Below, in pieces: positions 1-10,040 of a stretch of 32,394 bases of DNA; position 1 is the stretch's first letter; each line of letters opens with the position of its first letter. The stretch spans positions 1-32,394 of the IMG/VR virus record IMGVR_UViG_3300042691_012768. One strand, 5' to 3'. The translations under genes were made by a program, and so were the position numbers. Source of the stretch: a virus. Under the pieces are notes generated by a model that was given only the letters and a program-made list of their open reading frames with translations, was not told the origin of the DNA and did not search any database.

Positions 1-1124
1 ATGAAAATAAAAGATATGAAATAATTTTCGGAAATGATATCAATGGTAAAAAATTAAATTCAGGTGATCAAGTTTTAATTTATTATCTAAGAATAGATGC
101 AGAGAGTAATGTATCAATAGGAACTGGTGGTTTAAACAATCAGTTCATTGTTAGATATAATTCATTATTATATCCAAATGTATTAGAAGACACAAATTCT
201 GTAAATGCAAATTATTTGACTATTAGTGATTTAAGAAATGTTTTTGTTAACAATGCATATCCATCAACAGATTTTAAAAACGAAGAAACTGTTGATGACA
301 TACGAAGAAACGCACCACAAAACTTTAGATCACAATATAGATTAACAACTAAAATAGATTATGAATCATATATAAAAAATAATTTTTCTGATTTAATACG
401 GGATGTTAAGATATTTAACAACAATGAATATTTGATGAATTATATGAAATACATATATGAAATTGGACTATCAAATCCTGGTAAAGAATTGAATTTATTA
501 TTCAATCAGGTTAAATTTTCAAATGCATGTAATTTTAATAATTTATATTTTTGTTCTGTTCCTAAATCTAAAAATCAATCATTTTTAAATCCACCTCAAA
601 AAGAAATGATATTGAATCAACTAGATAAATGGAAAATATTAACAACAGAAATAGTTCCATTAGATCCAGTATATATGATGTTTGATTTTTATGTTCCCAC
701 CATAACAAATAATCTATCTTTAGATGAGTTAGTTAATACTAAACTAAGAATATTTAAATCAAGAACAACAACACTATCAGATTCTATGATTATTAGTAAA
801 ATAATCAATATTTTTAATGATGCTTTCTTACATGAAAATTGTACATTAGGGAAATATGTTGACATTAATAGAATTACTACAAATATTTTATCATTGGATG
901 ATGTTAAATTTATAAAAACAATAAACACTAAAACAAATGAAGTAACAGATGGACTATCTTTATTATGTTGGAATTATTATTATCCAAGCAATGACAGAAA
1001 AGTTTACACACAAAACGTTATTTTAGATGAATTTAAATTTCCTGTTTTTAATGATTTAGAAAATATTTCTAAAAAGATAGAAATTTATAACGAAACATTT
1101 GAAACAGAAGCAACTCAATTTTAA
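1..1124 (+). CDS. gp6: Baseplate wedge protein, T4 gp6-like (5' partial)
   Basis: The reading frame is open from base 3 to the TAA at 1122-1124 and enters from outside the window, so 373 C-terminal residues are visible. A TTG at 216 is not a real start, because homologous sequence continues upstream. The first visible residues contain IIFGNDINGKKL followed by a GDQVLIYYLR strand and a GTGGLNNQF segment, the pattern of the gp6/baseplate J-like fold. Next comes a DDIRRNAPQNFRSQYRLTT motif, typical of this family, then DYESYI and a phage-type domain rich in beta strands. T4 gp6 is 660 residues and forms the wedge ring around the hub; this fragment matches its C-terminal half to two thirds. The stop lies 5 bases before the next gene, so it is probably co-transcribed with the giant virion genes. 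The family call is firm; the exact baseplate role is inferred from the family. Confidence 0.88.
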   Translation, partial: ENKRYEIIFGNDINGKKLNSGDQVLIYYLRIDAESNVSIGTGGLNNQFIVRYNSLLYPNVLEDTNSVNANYLTISDLRNVFVNNAYPSTDFKNEETVDDIRRNAPQNFRSQYRLTTKIDYESYIKNNFSDLIRDVKIFNNNEYLMNYMKYIYEIGLSNPGKELNLLFNQVKFSNACNFNNLYFCSVPKSKNQSFLNPPQKEMILNQLDKWKILTTEIVPLDPVYMMFDFYVPTITNNLSLDELVNTKLRIFKSRTTTLSDSMIISKIINIFNDAFLHENCTLGKYVDINRITTNILSLDDVKFIKTINTKTNEVTDGLSLLCWNYYYPSNDRKVYTQNVILDEFKFPVFNDLENISKKIEIYNETFETEATQF

Positions 1125-1129
1125 ATGAT

Positions 1130-4100
1130 ATGATTACTGTCACATCAACTTCTAATTCAACATATGAAGGATTTGCTAATCAAACTATTTTTACCTTTTC
1201 TAGTAGTGTATATGGAGATAATGCGTTTCAAAGAGTAAAATATTCTTGGGGTGATAATTCTAAAATACAAGAAACAACCGAAAAAGTAACAACAAAAAAA
1301 TTTACTAATGATGGAACTTATAATGTCACTGCTTCTGTTGATTATTTAAACAAAGGTAAGTTATATACAAACATTGTTTCTTTTAGTTTTGTTATAAAGT
1401 CTGTACCAAAAAATAAATTTGATATAATAAAAACTGTTAGGAATGAAACAGATCCATTATATGCTAGATCTACAAATTTTTCATTTGTTCCAAATAAAGA
1501 TTTATTTGGAACAAATAACGAAAGAATTAAATATATTCAGTGGGACTTAGGTAATGGTATAATATCAAATAAACCAATATTAACAGGAGTTACGTTTGAT
1601 TCTTCTGGTATGTTTGAGATAAAAATGGTTGTTACTACCACAGATAATTTCGTATACGAAGATTATCAAATTATAACAATTCAAGAATATATTAACGATT
1701 CTATAAAATTTACAAAGGTTCCTCCTCCAACCTATGCTGGTCATATAAACAGATTTCCGTTTGAATTAGAAATAACATCACCCATAACAAATGGACAAGA
1801 AAATATTGTGGATTTATATGCGCAATTTTCTAGATCATATGATATGTTAGATGTCCCTAATAAAAATTCATTTTTAAGACCAGAATGGAAATTTTTAGAT
1901 ACATCACCATCATTACGACCTATTAGACATATTAAAACAACCAAAGTTGAAGATATCAGAATAAATCAATTTGGTGAAAGAGTTTCTACTGGTGGTTATT
2001 TTGTAGGAGTAAGAGAAAAAGCTAGTTTTTATTTTATAGATGATTGGTATAACCAAGATCAGGTTATAAAAAATGAACAATATACTACTATATGGGCTAC
2101 TTTAAGAAGTAATCTAATAAGAAATAATAAGTCAACAGATAACATAGATGGACTTCATCCTAGTAATGCTAATAATACAGCACAAACATGGTGTCCTTAT
2201 GTTACATTATGGAGAAATCCAGAAGTAATAAAATATACTAGAAATGGTGTAAATCCTATAAATGAAAATCCATGGCAAGGATCTGACGTTCCTTTTGTTA
2301 TGACAATAGGTTATAACAACCCAATATTTCCTGATAATCATAATACAGAAAATTCTATTCGTTTATATGATAGAGATGGTGGATTTGCTCATTATGTACC
2401 AGCTTTAAATGAACCTAGTATAAATTTAGAAATAATAGAAAACTCAACTAAATTACCGTTAAGTTCTTTTTTTACAAAAATAGAAATTCCGTATATAAAG
2501 TATAAAGATGATGATAAATTATTAACAGGTGGTTATTATAGAAATACCTATAAACAAATTAATTCAAGTGTCATTCAATTTTCATCAAAAGCAGAATTTA
2601 ATGAACCTAATCTAGAAGCAAATAATTATAATCCTAATATATGGATTTTAAATCCAATAACATCTAAAATAAATGTATCTCAATATATTTTTACTACTAA
2701 TAGTATTATTAATAGTCCACAATATTTTTATACAAATTCAATAACAAATTATAATAAACTATTTATAAAACAGAATAAACCAATTCCTTCTGTTAAAAAC
2801 AATAAAAATATGGATACTTGTATTTCTTATGAAATACCAATGGAGACAAAAAAAATACCACACTTGTCTAGTATTTTTGATAATAGTAGATATTTGAGTG
2901 GTTTGCATTCTGTGGCAGCTTTGAACTTTCCAACTTACCATGCATGGGTTTCTGATGTGGAATTAGATAAAATATACAGAGTAACCTGTGATGGTAAAAT
3001 TTATAGAAATATAAACCTAAAAACATTAAAAATAAATTTTAATTCATCTAATTTAATTCCTAATAATTTAGTATTAGATAAAAATTTAAATTTGTATGCA
3101 AGTTTAATTGGATCTAGACATATATTAAAATTTGATGACAATGGTTCTTTTTTAACTTCTTTGAATTTAAATAATATAATCCCTATTTCTATTGATGTAG
3201 ATAAGGATAATAATTTATATATTAGTGGAATATATAGAGATCAAACACAGAAAAGTGTGTTATTGAAATATAACAGTTCTTTAACTTCTTTATTATCGTC
3301 TAAAGAATATAATAATTGTTTTCTAGGTAATATATTAGTTTCACCTAATAATAAAATTTATGTTGTAAATAATGGTCATTTAGGAAAAGATTTAAAACCT
3401 AATTATAGCAATAATTCTTTTATAGAAATATTAAATACATCAACATTTTCTACTATAAAAAATTTAACAACGTTCCCTTTCATAAAACATTTATCTATAG
3501 ATAAAAATGAATCTATAATATTTAACTATGGTCTTAATAGTGTTGGTAGAATAACAGAAACTGGTTTAGTCAATAAAATAAACATAAAAAACGTAAAGCA
3601 ACAATTCGATGGTGTTAAAAATATTATAGAAGGTATTTCTTATAATATTAATAATAAAATTTATGTTTTAAATTCTATTGATAATTTAGTTCATGTTGTT
3701 AATTCTGATACTTTTTTAGAAGAAAAAAGTTTCTATATAAATCCTTCTAATATTTCATATAAAGTAAATAATCAAGGTCAATTAATAACACCATTTTCTT
3801 TAGAAGAATCAAAAAATTCATTAGGTATAAGATCAAATGGAGATTTTGTTGGATGGAGATGGAATTATAAATTCACATACAAAAAAACACCAAATAAAAT
3901 AATAATAACAACCAAATCTCCATTAATATCATTTAACAGAACAAATAGTTTTAAGGTTTTTAATATTAATGAAAATTTTGATATGTCTAGATACATGTAT
4001 GATGTTAGTCATATGAAGACATTAAAAGAAAGTCCATTTCTTTATAATAATAAAATGTATGATGATGAAATAACACAAGCCAATCTATACGATATTACAG

Positions 4101-4963
4101 GATTGATTAGATCACTTCAGGATCAATTAAAAGACTTATTAAAGGTTGATCGTCTTAACCAAGATGAAGAGGCAATATCTTTATTAAGATATCGAATTAA
4201 TCAGGCATATGATTCTATGAAAGAACTTCTCGATTCTTCTATGTTTACTTCTGTTACTAGCAATCAGAGTGGATTTTTTGGATCTATATTAGGAACATTC
4301 CCCTTTTCTCCTGATGATTTAGGTATTTCCACATATTCTAAAATAGCAAATTTTGTATCAAATACAGCAGATATAGACCTATGTAACGTAAAACATCTAT
4401 ATGATATAATGTCTAAAATAGATTACAACGACGAAACATATAAAATAAAATTTCCTAATGGAATATCTAGAATAGTTGATTTTCTTTCAATATCTCCGAA
4501 AAAATTGATAGGTGTACAATGTAGATGTGGGGACACCTTTAAATTGAATCAGTATGCATATGAAACATGTAAATTTTGTGGTAGAGAAAAAATATCTAAT
4601 AGAGGTAAAAAAATAATTGATGTAGAATATAAAGTAACTGCTGGAAATCCTGTTGTATTAAAATACAAAGATATGAAGTCCAAGTATAGAAAAATAAACA
4701 CAGGATTATTAAATAACTCAAATAAATATACGATAACAGAGTTAGCTACATCTATAGGATTACCACTTAGATGGTACGAATCTTATGAATTTTTTGAATA
4801 CGTTCCTATATCTAATTCAAATATGATAGAAAATTACATAGATTGGTCCAATCCACAAACAACTATTTCTGAAAAACAAGATATAAAAACTTGGTATGAT
4901 TCCAACAGAACTGTTGATAGAATCATAGACTTTGAATTGCAGAAGGGATTAGAATTGATTTAG
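1130..4963 (+). CDS. Giant virion/baseplate protein: PKD domains, beta-propeller, C-terminal zinc ribbon
   Basis: 1277 residues, ending in TAG. The N-terminus has two PKD-like beta-sandwiches: residues about 1-90, with YSWGDN and a DGTYNVTASV strand, and about 95-185, with WDLGNG and SGMFEIKMVV. After a middle region of unknown fold, residues about 600-910 show NHL/WD-like propeller blades, for example LVLDKNLNLYAS and ISIDVDKDNNLYISGIY. Residues about 950-1040 are helical (SLQDQLKDLLK). A C-terminal zinc ribbon follows, with C1131, C1133, C1147 and C1150. The position directly after the gp6-like gene matches T4 gene 7, a wedge protein of similar size, but I see no gp7 sequence features. A structural role in the baseplate or its fibres is likely. 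PKD and propeller domains usually mediate protein or sugar contacts. There is no Shine-Dalgarno sequence; another ATG at 1125 hits a stop almost at once. Confidence 0.7.
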   Translation: MITVTSTSNSTYEGFANQTIFTFSSSVYGDNAFQRVKYSWGDNSKIQETTEKVTTKKFTNDGTYNVTASVDYLNKGKLYTNIVSFSFVIKSVPKNKFDIIKTVRNETDPLYARSTNFSFVPNKDLFGTNNERIKYIQWDLGNGIISNKPILTGVTFDSSGMFEIKMVVTTTDNFVYEDYQIITIQEYINDSIKFTKVPPPTYAGHINRFPFELEITSPITNGQENIVDLYAQFSRSYDMLDVPNKNSFLRPEWKFLDTSPSLRPIRHIKTTKVEDIRINQFGERVSTGGYFVGVREKASFYFIDDWYNQDQVIKNEQYTTIWATLRSNLIRNNKSTDNIDGLHPSNANNTAQTWCPYVTLWRNPEVIKYTRNGVNPINENPWQGSDVPFVMTIGYNNPIFPDNHNTENSIRLYDRDGGFAHYVPALNEPSINLEIIENSTKLPLSSFFTKIEIPYIKYKDDDKLLTGGYYRNTYKQINSSVIQFSSKAEFNEPNLEANNYNPNIWILNPITSKINVSQYIFTTNSIINSPQYFYTNSITNYNKLFIKQNKPIPSVKNNKNMDTCISYEIPMETKKIPHLSSIFDNSRYLSGLHSVAALNFPTYHAWVSDVELDKIYRVTCDGKIYRNINLKTLKINFNSSNLIPNNLVLDKNLNLYASLIGSRHILKFDDNGSFLTSLNLNNIIPISIDVDKDNNLYISGIYRDQTQKSVLLKYNSSLTSLLSSKEYNNCFLGNILVSPNNKIYVVNNGHLGKDLKPNYSNNSFIEILNTSTFSTIKNLTTFPFIKHLSIDKNESIIFNYGLNSVGRITETGLVNKINIKNVKQQFDGVKNIIEGISYNINNKIYVLNSIDNLVHVVNSDTFLEEKSFYINPSNISYKVNNQGQLITPFSLEESKNSLGIRSNGDFVGWRWNYKFTYKKTPNKIIITTKSPLISFNRTNSFKVFNINENFDMSRYMYDVSHMKTLKESPFLYNNKMYDDEITQANLYDITGLIRSLQDQLKDLLKVDRLNQDEEAISLLRYRINQAYDSMKELLDSSMFTSVTSNQSGFFGSILGTFPFSPDDLGISTYSKIANFVSNTADIDLCNVKHLYDIMSKIDYNDETYKIKFPNGISRIVDFLSISPKKLIGVQCRCGDTFKLNQYAYETCKFCGREKISNRGKKIIDVEYKVTAGNPVVLKYKDMKSKYRKINTGLLNNSNKYTITELATSIGLPLRWYESYEFFEYVPISNSNMIENYIDWSNPQTTISEKQDIKTWYDSNRTVDRIIDFELQKGLELI

Positions 4964-4994
4964 TATGTTTTAGTATAATTATATTATTGTAATA

Positions 4995-7900
4995 ATGAAC
5001 CCTTATTTGTTGTCTATAGTCGGAAGTTGGCCTTATGAAAAATATGTTTTTAATATAAATCGTGATGTCATTGATTTTAGATATATAAATCTACCAACAA
5101 GTTTTATAATTTCTCCATATTATTCTGAAGATAATAATCTTGTTAAAAAAGAATATTCATCACCAAATATTGGGTTTTCACCTTCTTTCATAGGTGTAAG
5201 TTCTAATAAATCATTTGTTTATAATGATAATAATTATGAAATAGAAACTATAATAGAATCGGATACTACTATAACATGGACACCATCATCAATAAGAAAA
5301 AATAATTTTGGTAATCATATTGGTTGTATGATGTTAAGAACAACCGATAATAATTTTTTTGGTGTTGTTACGTATCCTACACAATTATTTCTTTATCCTA
5401 AAAAGACAGAAGTATTAACAAATTATGCTAATTTAACAACAGACACATTAAATAATACTTTTTCATCATTGTCTGAATTAAATTATTTTTATACAACCAT
5501 ACAACAGACAAGTGCTCAATTAAGTGCTTCTGTTATTACGTCTCCTATTCTTTCATCATTATATAATGTAGTTACTTCTTATGAAAGTTTTGGAACAGAT
5601 ATATATTCTGTTTGGTATCAAAGAACTAGTTCCATAAATTTCTCAACTGTACTTAATTTTAATAGCTCTATTGATATAAGTATAACTAATACATCATTAA
5701 GTTCTTATTCATACTATCTTCCGCAAACATCTATTAATTATTTTTTAAATGACGTAGAATACCAGATCAAAAAAACAGAAATATTAAACAATATAAATTA
5801 TTATAATGATTTTACTATATTGATAAATCTTACATCTGTAAATTATAAAACAACATATTTACAATTAACTTCTAAAACATATTCATTTCAAACATCTTCT
5901 GTATTATTAAGTTCTGATAATTTTCAATTTTCTAATCAATATTATTCTAATATAATAAAGGGAAAACATAGTGAATATCTTTCAAAGGCACCAGCAATAT
6001 TACCTTTAAACACAGTTTCTTTGAGTAGTATAAAATATAGTTTATCTGGAAATATAACACAAGGTAATAAAGAATTAATAAAGTTTACAGATAGTTATAA
6101 TCCAATAACATATAATGTTAATTTAGAAAAATTAGGTTGTAAAATACGACCTGATACAATAAAACTTTCTTATTTTATACAATATATAGATTATACATCT
6201 AAAAATAATACAATTAGATCTATTGGAGATACATATGATGATTATAGTATAGATACGGACAATTCCTTAGAGGCTTCATATATATTAAATAATAATCATC
6301 CCGAAAAAACATTAACTTTTCAACTTCTTCAATCTGCTATTGATCCATCAAAAAGCATGGAATCATTAGAAAACTGTGTTTTAAGTGCGTTTTTAAATTA
6401 TGATACGTGTAATTTCAGATATCAAAACAGAGGAATTATAGACTTTGATGCTTCTTATGCTATCTTTACACCAATATCAGGTGTTCCAAATACTTCTTTA
6501 AAAGCTAGATATATCGCAGATTCTTCTTTTATTTTAGATAACGAAACAGTTCATTCTACTGTATATAGTTTATCAAGCTTTCCTTCTATAAATTTAAATA
6601 CCCCAACATCTTTAACAAATCATAATAATTGTGTAAATTGGGAATTAAAATATCCACCATATTATTATAGTTTTAAAGTATCTTACAATGATAATAAACA
6701 GTTTACAAAGTTTGAAAACGAAACTTGTTTAAATTTTTATTTATCTTCTACTGTTTTATCTAATGTTAAAAATACTATTAGTGAAAATTTTGAAGAACAC
6801 TATTCTGAAATTGATTTATATACATCTGTTTATTCAGACTTTGATTTGATAGAGCTTCCATTGAAAGACTATGGTGACTATGATTATATTAAATATGAAA
6901 TAGCAAATACTGATCAATCTTTCATAAAAGATAGAATTAAAGCATATATTTTAAGTTCTACATACGTCAACTCTGAACAGAAATATGTAATAGCATCTGA
7001 ATATGATATATTGAATCCTTCATATGTGAGGGCTATTTCTGGATGTTATTTGAGAGTTGTATATAATTTAACCTATGGTGGTACAGATTTAACAATTAAA
7101 CCATCATTATCTACACTATTAGGAAATTTTGATGCTTATTGGTCAACAACATTTCCTATCGGTACTGATTATGTACCTAGAAATTTAATAAATCCTATAT
7201 TAATAGATACATTAAATCAAGATATATCTAGTATTACTTTATCCGTTGCTAGACTAACCAGTGATCAGGAAAATATAGATTTAACAATGTCTAATATTGT
7301 ATGGACTATTGATGGAGATTATGACGATTTAATAATAGAAAATAAAACAAAAACAGCACCTATAGGTGATGACTTAACTATATTACAAAATAACTCATCT
7401 TATCCGTTTTATATTTCAAATGAAATAAAAATATCAGGAATAACAAATAAACCATTTTATGTTACATTATCAGCAGTATTTTATGAAACAAAAACTACTT
7501 TATATGTAGATCCATATTTATTTGATTTATATTATGAAAAAAGAATAGATGTTGTGTATGATATAGTTGATGATAGAAATAAAATAAAGTTATTAAAACT
7601 GGATTGTAAAGTTCCTTTTTTTAATGATTATTTTAATGTTGGAGATGAATCTTCTTTGTTATGGAAATGGGATTTTGATAATATTAATACAGTAGATGAT
7701 GTATTACAAATAACTGCATTCTCTTTAAATTCTGATATTGAACTAGTATCATCTTTAGATTTATTTTATGAAAAAAATTATATAAATGATCTACCCATAT
7801 ACACCGAGAGTAATATATTATTAGCAAACAATATTAGTAGTTTATATGTATTAATTGATGTTGATATATCTTTATCTGAAAAATTTTATCCTTTTGATGT

Positions 7901-10040
7901 TAGTGTAGAAGTATATGATTCAGGTCAAATAATAACAGGAAGTGAAACAATTTATGTAAATTCATATCCGGATACATCTATATTTTCTACAGATTTTAAA
8001 ATAGTTTATCCTAAATTCGAAAATACATTTTTAGTAGATACTATTAGCAATTTACGTTCCATGACCAGACCACCAATTGGAACTAATATTTTAAATTTAA
8101 GTCCTACTAATATAAATAATTTTAATACTGATATTTCATCTCTAAAATGGGTGATAAATTCTGTCAAATCACCATTATCTTCTTCTTTACAAACTAACTA
8201 TACTTATACTAGTAGTTATGTAAAAAATGTATCTGGGTTTTTTGATCCGTTATTAACCTATGATTTCAATAACTATATTTATAATATAAAAAATTATAGA
8301 AATTTAGAATATATAAATGGTATATCATCAGTTCCTATTTTAAATCAAACACAGTTTGATTTACTTTGTTCTTATTTAGATATTTCATTATTAAGTTCTA
8401 AAAATCAAACATTAGAACATGTTTATTATGATATAAATTTTTATCCATTAGCTACATCTTTATATGTAACTACTACTTCTTTTTATACGTCATCATTTAA
8501 TGATACACAGGGGTATAATGTCATTAATAGTTTGCCTAATGTTTATAGTAAAGTTTTTTATACATGTACTATAAATTTAAATCAAACCGAGTACACTTCT
8601 TATTATGTTGATTATTGGTTATCATCAATAAACATTTTTTCTTCTGATGATAATACTCTTATTTCATCTTTTAGTTCGGATTATATTTCAAATAATTATA
8701 ATTTGGTAGATTTTTTTACTGTTACAAACTACACTACATCAGTAGATTATAATATAAAATTTACAGAAATTGAGAAAAATGCATATTATGAACATGATAT
8801 AAGTTTAATTGCTGAAAATGTTTCTATACAAAATTGGAACAAACTTTATAATTTTAAGAAAAATGCAACTGTTGTTATATCAACAGCTATGGAATTTGAT
8901 ACATTCCCTACTATATTTTCCATTCCAAAATTTGTTTGGATTCCGGATTTTTATTATGATGCATATACAAAACAAAAAGTTCCAAAGAAAACAAATAAAT
9001 TTTTAAAAATATTATCTTTAGACGATTATGATTCTACTTATAAAACATATTTAACAGGAAAAACGTACGGAAATTTAATAAATGGATATCAAAGTTATGA
9101 TATAATATTACAAGGCATTCAGGATTTTGAACTAAAAGCCAACGATCCAGTTCAGATTGTTTTTGGTGTTAATACGTCTAATAAATTAAATATATTATCT
9201 TCTCAAATAATTGATACACCTAGCGAATATAGTATATATGGGTCTAATGAAATTAGAATAAACGATCTTAAAATTCCAATATATCCAGAAATATATTTAG
9301 ATGAAGGAATGACATTATCTGTAACTGCATTTAACAGATTCTTTAAATCATCAGGCGGATATTCTTATTACTTATTACCTAATTTAAGTTCTACTGAATT
9401 AGATTTACTGTATTATCCTATAACATCTCAAACAGAATCAAGAGTTTATGATTTAGATGATAATCTAATAAACCAAAATATAATTAACATTAATCCAAAA
9501 TTGGATAAATATCAACCAATTAAGTTATTATTTTATCCTGAAACAGTTTCTGTAAATTTAGATAAAAACAGAATAATAAAAGTAAAACAGATATTAGAAA
9601 CAGATCCTATAAATTCACCAAATATTATAGATTATGAAAATTCTTTTGTAACATATCAATTAAGTTCTAAATATTGGGTAGTATCAGCAGAAATGCCAGC
9701 TGTGTCCAATGGTTACTTGGATGTTTTTTATTTAACTGTAGGTGATCCATATTATCCACTGAACATATCTGATTATGAAGTAGAATCATTTATATTAACA
9801 GCATCTGCTTTAGTTGCATCTAAAATAACCGATTACACGTTTAATAACTATTCATTAACAGCATATACAGAAGATAGAGAATTATGGGATACAGTTTATT
9901 CCTATTGTATTGGCAATGAAGAAACCACACAACAATATAAAACATTATATAGTAAAGTAAGTAGTATTAGTTCTCAAACAGGAATGTTGTCCACATACGA
10001 TGTTTTAGCAGTAAATAATAATTATATAATAACAATATGA
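4995..10040 (+). CDS. Very large Ser/Tyr/Asn-rich virion protein of unknown family
   Basis: 1681 residues, the largest protein here. I do not recognise the family. It is rich in Ser, Thr, Tyr, Asn and Ile, poor in Cys, and reads as alternating beta strands and short turns throughout, with no signal peptide or membrane segment. Around residue 889 LLWKWDFDN resembles the core of a PKD/Ig-like sandwich, and SSLKWVINS further on is a similar motif, so it is probably a chain of Ig-like beta domains. Many segments have the form LSS-Y-x-LSS. It starts 31 bases after the previous TAG behind an A/T-only leader and overlaps the next gene by 4 bases (ATGA). Position between baseplate and fibre genes points to a baseplate-attached fibre or a long tail-associated structural protein. 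Enzymatic activity cannot be excluded, but nothing suggests it. Confidence 0.6.
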   Translation: MNPYLLSIVGSWPYEKYVFNINRDVIDFRYINLPTSFIISPYYSEDNNLVKKEYSSPNIGFSPSFIGVSSNKSFVYNDNNYEIETIIESDTTITWTPSSIRKNNFGNHIGCMMLRTTDNNFFGVVTYPTQLFLYPKKTEVLTNYANLTTDTLNNTFSSLSELNYFYTTIQQTSAQLSASVITSPILSSLYNVVTSYESFGTDIYSVWYQRTSSINFSTVLNFNSSIDISITNTSLSSYSYYLPQTSINYFLNDVEYQIKKTEILNNINYYNDFTILINLTSVNYKTTYLQLTSKTYSFQTSSVLLSSDNFQFSNQYYSNIIKGKHSEYLSKAPAILPLNTVSLSSIKYSLSGNITQGNKELIKFTDSYNPITYNVNLEKLGCKIRPDTIKLSYFIQYIDYTSKNNTIRSIGDTYDDYSIDTDNSLEASYILNNNHPEKTLTFQLLQSAIDPSKSMESLENCVLSAFLNYDTCNFRYQNRGIIDFDASYAIFTPISGVPNTSLKARYIADSSFILDNETVHSTVYSLSSFPSINLNTPTSLTNHNNCVNWELKYPPYYYSFKVSYNDNKQFTKFENETCLNFYLSSTVLSNVKNTISENFEEHYSEIDLYTSVYSDFDLIELPLKDYGDYDYIKYEIANTDQSFIKDRIKAYILSSTYVNSEQKYVIASEYDILNPSYVRAISGCYLRVVYNLTYGGTDLTIKPSLSTLLGNFDAYWSTTFPIGTDYVPRNLINPILIDTLNQDISSITLSVARLTSDQENIDLTMSNIVWTIDGDYDDLIIENKTKTAPIGDDLTILQNNSSYPFYISNEIKISGITNKPFYVTLSAVFYETKTTLYVDPYLFDLYYEKRIDVVYDIVDDRNKIKLLKLDCKVPFFNDYFNVGDESSLLWKWDFDNINTVDDVLQITAFSLNSDIELVSSLDLFYEKNYINDLPIYTESNILLANNISSLYVLIDVDISLSEKFYPFDVSVEVYDSGQIITGSETIYVNSYPDTSIFSTDFKIVYPKFENTFLVDTISNLRSMTRPPIGTNILNLSPTNINNFNTDISSLKWVINSVKSPLSSSLQTNYTYTSSYVKNVSGFFDPLLTYDFNNYIYNIKNYRNLEYINGISSVPILNQTQFDLLCSYLDISLLSSKNQTLEHVYYDINFYPLATSLYVTTTSFYTSSFNDTQGYNVINSLPNVYSKVFYTCTINLNQTEYTSYYVDYWLSSINIFSSDDNTLISSFSSDYISNNYNLVDFFTVTNYTTSVDYNIKFTEIEKNAYYEHDISLIAENVSIQNWNKLYNFKKNATVVISTAMEFDTFPTIFSIPKFVWIPDFYYDAYTKQKVPKKTNKFLKILSLDDYDSTYKTYLTGKTYGNLINGYQSYDIILQGIQDFELKANDPVQIVFGVNTSNKLNILSSQIIDTPSEYSIYGSNEIRINDLKIPIYPEIYLDEGMTLSVTAFNRFFKSSGGYSYYLLPNLSSTELDLLYYPITSQTESRVYDLDDNLINQNIININPKLDKYQPIKLLFYPETVSVNLDKNRIIKVKQILETDPINSPNIIDYENSFVTYQLSSKYWVVSAEMPAVSNGYLDVFYLTVGDPYYPLNISDYEVESFILTASALVASKITDYTFNNYSLTAYTEDRELWDTVYSYCIGNEETTQQYKTLYSKVSSISSQTGMLSTYDVLAVNNNYIITI

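Noticed and set aside
1130-4963. T4 gp7 identity for the 1277-residue protein
   Set aside because: Position and size fit, but the PKD, propeller and zinc-ribbon features are not gp7 features that I can recognise, so the name was not assigned.
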